Origin: an uncultured Alistipes sp. | GTDB taxonomy: Bacteria > Bacteroidota > Bacteroidia > Bacteroidales > Rikenellaceae | DNA: 9,342 nucleotides | NCBI GenBank assembly: GCA_910586375.1 | Contig: CAJUIE010000065.1 | Coordinates: forward strand, 1-9,342 | Direction: 5' to 3' | Part shown: positions 6,243 through 9,342 of the stretch, in pieces | Position numbering within the stretch: the first letter of the stretch is position 1 | How the letters are laid out: each line of letters opens with the position of its first letter | The notes under the pieces: model-generated | What the model saw: only the letters and a program-made list of their open reading frames with translations | Told to the model about the DNA's origin: nothing | Databases searched by the model: none | Position numbers and translations under genes: made by a program

Positions 6243-6450
6243 CGCAGCGCACGGGGAAACCGAACGCACGGCTGTTGCTGTTCTCGGGGCCCACGTTGGA
6301 GCTGTTGAAGTCCAGGTATGACCCGTTCACGCCCGATGCCGAGGTAGGCGCACTGCTCCAGGCGTAACCGTTCGTGCCCACACCGTCCAGGCCGCCGGCA
6401 TTGCTGGCACGGTACCCCGAAGCGGGGTAGAAGTCGGTAGCGCCCGTTGC
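6238..6450 (-). pseudogene. C-terminal fragment of a FISUMP-type surface protein
   Basis: A minus-strand frame starting just 30 bases past the acetyltransferase stop encodes about 71 residues typical of the end of FISUMP/fimbrillin-like proteins: ATDFYPASGYRASNAGG, then DGVGTNGYAWSSAP, then SYLDFNSSNVGPENSNSRAF and GFPVRCAR. Intact members are several hundred residues long, begin with a lipoprotein or secretion signal and end close to the PVRC motif. Here everything upstream is missing and no start or promoter serves the fragment; downstream there is no stop, and the frame runs on into unrelated DNA and finally into the phosphodiesterase. The likeliest reading is a gene relic. Because the missing part ends so sharply, a copied cassette is also possible. 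Motif recognition is from memory and not from an alignment. Confidence 0.65.
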
Positions 6451-6479
6451 CTTTTTCTCTCTTTTCCGGTTTGTCGGGG

Positions 6480-7010
6480 TCAGCGCAGGAATTTTTGTAA
6501 CAGAATTTCGTCCATATAGCCATTGGGCGTCCAGAGCCAGTCGCGGCGGGTGCCTGTCTGAGTGAATCCGGCACTGCGGAAGAGTTGCAGGCTCGCCTTG
6601 TTGTCAGCTCCGACGGTGCACCACAGCTGGTGCAGGCGGAGTGTTCGCCCGGCATAATTGCAGAGAATCTCTATGGTGTCGGTCGCAAATCCCTGTCCCC
6701 GGTCGTCGGGGGAGTAGATCAGAATGCCTGCACCGGCCCGTTGGTGCAAGGGTTCGACATCGAAAAGGTCAACAGCTCCCACGGTCTGTCCGCCAGAGCG
6801 GGTTTCGATCATCAGCCGCAGCTGCCCTGCACGGAAAACCCCGATGTCCTGCTGTCCCTCGATGAAACGCTTCATCTGGTGTCGCGAAAAAGGCTCCGTA
6901 GTGCCGCTTACGGGCCACACCTCCGGGTCATTTTCCCATTTATAGAGCGTGTCGAGGTCGTCCGGCTCGACGGCCCGCAACCGCACGATGTGCCCTTCGA
7001 GGTTTGTCAC
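6480..7010 (-). CDS. GNAT family N-acetyltransferase (RimJ/RimL-like)
   Basis: A 176-residue Gcn5-related acetyltransferase that transfers acetyl from acetyl-CoA to an amine; its substrate is unknown. The N-terminal block LEGHIVRLRAVEPDDLDTLY and the following WENDPEVWPVSGT are typical of the RimJ/RimL-like branch. The acetyl-CoA pyrophosphate loop appears as DDRGQGFATD (about 107-116), followed by a C-terminal HQLWCTVGADNKASLQLFRS segment, the usual GNAT strand-helix ending in an Asn/Ser-rich turn and AGF. The start is GTG, overlapping the ROK stop as GTGA; no upstream start is needed because the family homology begins at residue 4. Co-transcription with the ROK regulator is very likely. Protein N-terminal, amino-sugar or small-molecule acetylation all remain possible. 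Confidence 0.88.
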   Translation of the reverse strand: MTNLEGHIVRLRAVEPDDLDTLYKWENDPEVWPVSGTTEPFSRHQMKRFIEGQQDIGVFRAGQLRLMIETRSGGQTVGAVDLFDVEPLHQRAGAGILIYSPDDRGQGFATDTIEILCNYAGRTLRLHQLWCTVGADNKASLQLFRSAGFTQTGTRRDWLWTPNGYMDEILLQKFLR

Positions 7011-8236
7011 AGCCCGATGACTTTGTTGCGGATGAGCATCGCCACGCCCCAGGCATTGGCGGTTTCCGTCATTTTCGAGACGCGGAATTTGGTGTCCTTA
7101 TAAACTAAGTTGAGCGAGTATTTGTTGGTGGCCGATTTGAGCGGCAGCATGATGTAGTCGCCCGCCGCGGCGAGGTTGCCGCCGACGATGACCGTTTGGG
7201 GGTTGAATGTGTTGATGAGGAACGCAACGGCCTTGCCCACCTTTTCGCCAGCCTCTTCGATCAACTCGATGGAGAGGTTGTCGTCGTTCTTGGCGGCGGC
7301 AATGATGTCGTCAATATGGATCGACTTCTGCTGGTCATATTTCTCCTTAAGGATCGTATTGACGCCCTTTTCGATCAGGCGGCACATCTTCTCCTCGATG
7401 GCGATGCCCGAGACTTCGGTTTCGAGGCACCCCTTTTTGCCGCAGGAGCAGATGATCTCGTTATCGAAGAAAGGAATATGGCCGAACTCGCCTGCAAAAC
7501 CGCTTTTACCGTAGTAGAGCTGTCCGTCGATGACGATGCCGATCGCCACGCCGCGGCCCATGTGGAGGTAGAGCACGTTGCTGTCGTCCTTTGCTTTGCC
7601 GCATGTATACTCTGCGTAACAGCGGGCCCGGGTGTCGTTCTCCAGAAGTACGCGGATGCCCACGCGCTCTTCGAGCATGTCGCGCAACGACTGTTCGGAG
7701 GTGGTGAAGTATTTATAACTCCGGCCTGTGGCGGGGTTGACACGTCCGGTCATGCAGACGCCCAGACCCAGAATCTTGCCCCGATCGATGCCGCAACCGG
7801 CGATAAACTCCTCGATGGAGGTGCAGATGCGTTCCATGCACTGCGGACGGTCGAGCAGCTCGAATGTAGGGTCGTTCTCCTCTTTGATGATGTTGTTTTG
7901 CAGGTCGGTAATCATGTATCGGATACTGTCGCGACCGACATTTACCCCCGTGAAGTAGATGGCCGAATTGGCTAATCCGAAGATGTTGGGGCGGCGCCCC
8001 CCCGGCGTCTCAACTTTGCCTAAGTCCGAAACGATGTTCTCATCGACGAGCTCCTGGACCAGCTTGGTGATGGTCGGGACACTGATGTGCAGCTCTTTGG
8101 TCAGCTCCGAGAGGGTACACTCCCCATTGACAGCCATGTGGGCGATAATGCTGCGTTTGATGAGGCTGTTTTTGTGCGAGATACCTTTGAGGCCTTCGTC
8201 TTCGTGTTTATTGAAAAATTCGGTTAGCGATGTCAT
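7007..8236 (-). CDS. ROK family transcriptional regulator (NagC/Mlc/XylR-like)
   Basis: A 409-residue repressor-type ROK protein. Residues about 20-75 form a winged helix-turn-helix (LSELTKELHISVPTITKLVQ is the recognition region), followed by the wing-like GGRRPNIFGL (79-88). The rest is the ROK sugar-kinase fold: VNVGRDSIRYMITDL (about 98-112) where kinases have a DxGGT phosphate loop, the sugar-site LENDTRARCYAEY (198-210) with Asp201 retained, GEFGHIPF with Glu250 and His253, and the zinc motif CSCGKKGCLE with Cys263, Cys265 and Cys270. A degenerate ATP loop plus a DNA-binding domain indicates a sugar-sensing regulator, not a kinase. The ligand is unknown; a hexose, N-acetylated sugar or sugar phosphate would fit the family. 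The ATG at 8236 follows a promoter -7 box by 28 bases. It is probably autoregulated, given an AT-rich palindrome upstream, and is coupled to the acetyltransferase. Confidence 0.92.
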   Translation of the reverse strand: MTSLTEFFNKHEDEGLKGISHKNSLIKRSIIAHMAVNGECTLSELTKELHISVPTITKLVQELVDENIVSDLGKVETPGGRRPNIFGLANSAIYFTGVNVGRDSIRYMITDLQNNIIKEENDPTFELLDRPQCMERICTSIEEFIAGCGIDRGKILGLGVCMTGRVNPATGRSYKYFTTSEQSLRDMLEERVGIRVLLENDTRARCYAEYTCGKAKDDSNVLYLHMGRGVAIGIVIDGQLYYGKSGFAGEFGHIPFFDNEIICSCGKKGCLETEVSGIAIEEKMCRLIEKGVNTILKEKYDQQKSIHIDDIIAAAKNDDNLSIELIEEAGEKVGKAVAFLINTFNPQTVIVGGNLAAAGDYIMLPLKSATNKYSLNLVYKDTKFRVSKMTETANAWGVAMLIRNKVIGL

Positions 8237-8264
8237 CCTGTTGCTGTACTGTTCAAGATTTGGG

Positions 8265-8272
8265 CAAATATA
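8265..8272 (-). promoter_or_regulatory. -7 box of the ROK-acetyltransferase operon promoter
   Basis: TATATTTG on the minus strand is a perfect TAnnTTTG. Transcription would start about 4-8 bases downstream, giving a leader of some 20-25 bases before the ATG at 8236. The -33 position (about 8292-8295) lacks a good TTTG and instead lies within an AT-rich palindrome, so the promoter may be weak or regulated. Confidence 0.65.
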
Positions 8273-8283
8273 GCGACTATTAT

Positions 8284-8307
8284 TTAAAAAACGTAATAAT
8301 TTTTTAA
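8284..8307. promoter_or_regulatory. AT-rich palindrome, candidate ROK operator
   Basis: Perfect 8-bp arms ttaaaaaa (8284-8291) and ttttttaa (8300-8307) flank the 8-base spacer cgtaataa. The site straddles the expected -33 position of the ROK promoter. NagC/Mlc-type ROK repressors bind AT-rich palindromes of similar size, with arms separated by about 8-9 bases, so an autoregulatory operator is a reasonable guess. Arms of A and T runs are also fairly likely by chance in AT-rich DNA. Confidence 0.4.
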
Positions 8308-8444
8308 CGAAATTTAATAAAAATGTCCGGGCGGTGTCTGCTTGCGAGCCGGTAGCCAGCGAACGGCGAGCGGGGTTTTCGCGAGCCTTCGCCCGGGGTG
8401 GCTCCGGCCCGACAGCTTTGAAGAGCCGAACCCTTAACGACGAA
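8308..8444. other. Intergenic segment, AT-rich then GC-rich
   Basis: Between the candidate operator and the fabD terminator the base composition changes sharply near 8323, from A/T-rich to GC-rich. No gene is credible. The GC-rich part holds short imperfect dyads (gagcc/ggctc around 8381-8405) and a 14-base motif (8415-8428) that, on the minus strand, resembles 6022-6036 with one base missing, hinting at another copy of a dispersed repeat. Confidence 0.4.
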
Positions 8445-8481
8445 ACGAAAGAAGACCCTGATTGTCAGGGCCTTCTTTCGT
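8445..8481 (-). terminator. Intrinsic terminator of fabD
   Basis: Arms acgaaagaag (8445-8454) and cttctttcgt (8472-8481) form ten base pairs, then one A/C mismatch, then six more pairs (ccctga/tcaggg) closed by a 3-base loop. It begins 17 bases past the fabD stop. On the minus strand the descending arm is pyrimidine-rich and continues as TTCGTCGTT, a modest U tract. It separates fabD from the ROK operon. Confidence 0.75.
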
Positions 8482-8498
8482 GTTTGCTGCGTATTTTC

Positions 8499-9342
8499 TC
8501 AGAGAGTCGATTTCGACTCGGCGACCGCCGCGGCGTCAACCTTGCGGATGAGGCCCTGAAGTACGGTGCCGGGGCCCAGTTCAGTGAACTCCCCGAAGCC
8601 GTCGGCGAGCATGTTCTTGACGATATAGGTCCAACGCACGGGGGCCGTCAGCTGGGCGATGAGGTTGGACTTGATCTGTGCAGGGTCGGTGTAAGGCTTG
8701 GCGTCCACGTTCTGGTAGATCGGGCAGGCAGGCGTCTGGAACGGTGCTTCGGCGATCGCTTTCTCCAGTTCGAGCTTGGCCGGTTCCATGAGTGGCGAGT
8801 GGAAGGCACCGCCCACAGGCAGGCGCAGGGCGCGGCGGGCACCGGCAGCCTTGGCTTTCTCACAAGCTGCTTCTACGGCATCTACGGCCCCTGAAATGAC
8901 GAGCTGCCCCGGGCAGTTGTAGTTTGCGGCAACGACTACGCCGTCGACCGAGGCGCAAATCTCCTCGACAACCTTGTCTTCGAGGCCGAGGATGGCGGCC
9001 ATCGTGCCGGGCTGTGCTTCGCAGGCGGCCTGCATGGCCAGGGCTCGCTTCGACACCAGCTTCAGACCGTCTTCGAACGAGAGGGCACCGGCAACGACCA
9101 GGGCCGAGAACTCGCCCAGCGAGTGGCCGGCAACGGCGTCGGGTTTCACACCCAGCGCTTTGGCCATGATAACCGAGTGGAGGAAGACGGCGGGCTGCGT
9201 CACCCTGGTTTGTTTCAGCTCCTCGTCCGTTCCGGCAAACATGATGTCGGTAATGCGGAATCCGAGAATCTCGTTCGCCTTTTCGAAGAGCTCTTTTGCT
9301 GCCGGAACATTGTCGTAGAGGTCCTTGCCCATGCCTACGGCC
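8499..9342 (-). CDS. fabD: Malonyl-CoA:ACP transacylase, 5' partial
   Basis: Transfers malonyl from coenzyme A to acyl carrier protein, supplying the extender unit for type II fatty acid synthesis in the cytoplasm. The frame is open to the window edge; 280 residues are visible and about 15-17 N-terminal residues (the FPGQG segment) lie outside. Counting from the internal Met at 9332, the nucleophile elbow GHSLGEF places the acyl-accepting Ser at 71, KRALAMQ supplies Arg96 (substrate carboxylate binder), and GGAFHSPLM holds the catalytic His178. The family's NYNCPGQLVISG (137-148) and ELGPGTVLQGL near the C-terminus are also present. The Met at 9332 is not the start, since family members have the conserved QxVGM upstream of it. 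Length and motifs look fully functional. A strong hairpin terminator follows. Confidence 0.96.
   Translation of the reverse strand, partial: AVGMGKDLYDNVPAAKELFEKANEILGFRITDIMFAGTDEELKQTRVTQPAVFLHSVIMAKALGVKPDAVAGHSLGEFSALVVAGALSFEDGLKLVSKRALAMQAACEAQPGTMAAILGLEDKVVEEICASVDGVVVAANYNCPGQLVISGAVDAVEAACEKAKAAGARRALRLPVGGAFHSPLMEPAKLELEKAIAEAPFQTPACPIYQNVDAKPYTDPAQIKSNLIAQLTAPVRWTYIVKNMLADGFGEFTELGPGTVLQGLIRKVDAAAVAESKSTL

Noticed and set aside
5963..6367. 134-codon plus-strand frame across the repeat region
   Set aside because: It consists of translated inverted repeats and the antisense of the FISUMP fragment; it has no domain and no promoter.
6107..6655. 182-codon minus-strand frame overlapping the acetyltransferase end and the relic
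   Set aside because: It is out of frame with both recognisable homologies and has an Arg/Pro-rich, shadow-like composition.
7196..7975. 259-codon plus-strand frame inside the ROK gene
   Set aside because: It is fully antisense to a gene with clear ROK and zinc motifs, and its Asp/Ala/Val-rich product shows no recognisable domain.
1..9342. CRISPR array, tRNA, rRNA, insertion sequence or reverse transcriptase
   Set aside because: I saw no regularly spaced repeats, no cloverleaf or CCA-ended stem, no transposase, and no YxDD reverse transcriptase motif in any plausible frame.

Overview
The window reads as a stretch of chromosome from a gut Bacteroidales bacterium, most likely Alistipes (Rikenellaceae). 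I infer this from the protein families, the fairly high GC of the genes, Bacteroidetes-type promoters (TAnnTTTG at -7) and the lack of Shine-Dalgarno sites; no marker gene proves the genus. Most of it is ordinary core or near-core content.

Layout. At 1-1824 (+) is an ABC-F translation ATPase whose first codons lie outside the window, followed at 1885-2619 (+) by an RlmB-type 23S rRNA 2'-O-methyltransferase. A 166-base gap carries dispersed repeat motifs. At 2786-5088 (+) a DUF4153 membrane protein and a YgjP-like zinc metallopeptidase overlap by four bases (ATGA). Converging on them is a secreted glycerophosphodiester phosphodiesterase (5107-5898, -), whose likely terminator lies inside the 3' end of the metallopeptidase gene.

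From 5899 to 6479 there is no intact gene. This stretch holds the phosphodiesterase promoter, a crowded set of GC-rich inverted repeats, and a headless C-terminal piece of a FISUMP-type (fimbrillin/adhesin-like, C-type-lectin-like) surface protein at 6238-6450 (-), followed on its own strand by two hairpins. Next come a GNAT acetyltransferase (6480-7010, -) and a ROK-family sugar-responsive regulator (7007-8236, -). These two form an operon joined by a GTGA overlap, with a clear -7 promoter box and an AT-rich palindrome that could be the regulator's own operator. The window closes with fabD (8499-9342, -, 5' end outside), with a strong hairpin terminator at 8445-8481.

Functional themes are translation (ABC-F, RlmB), envelope and lipid metabolism (FabD, phosphodiesterase, DUF4153) and carbon-source sensing (ROK). 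The least explained part is 5940-6450. The orphan FISUMP piece resembles the C-terminal domains that diversity-generating retroelements mutate in gut Bacteroidetes, but no reverse transcriptase is present here, so a plain gene relic is at least as likely.
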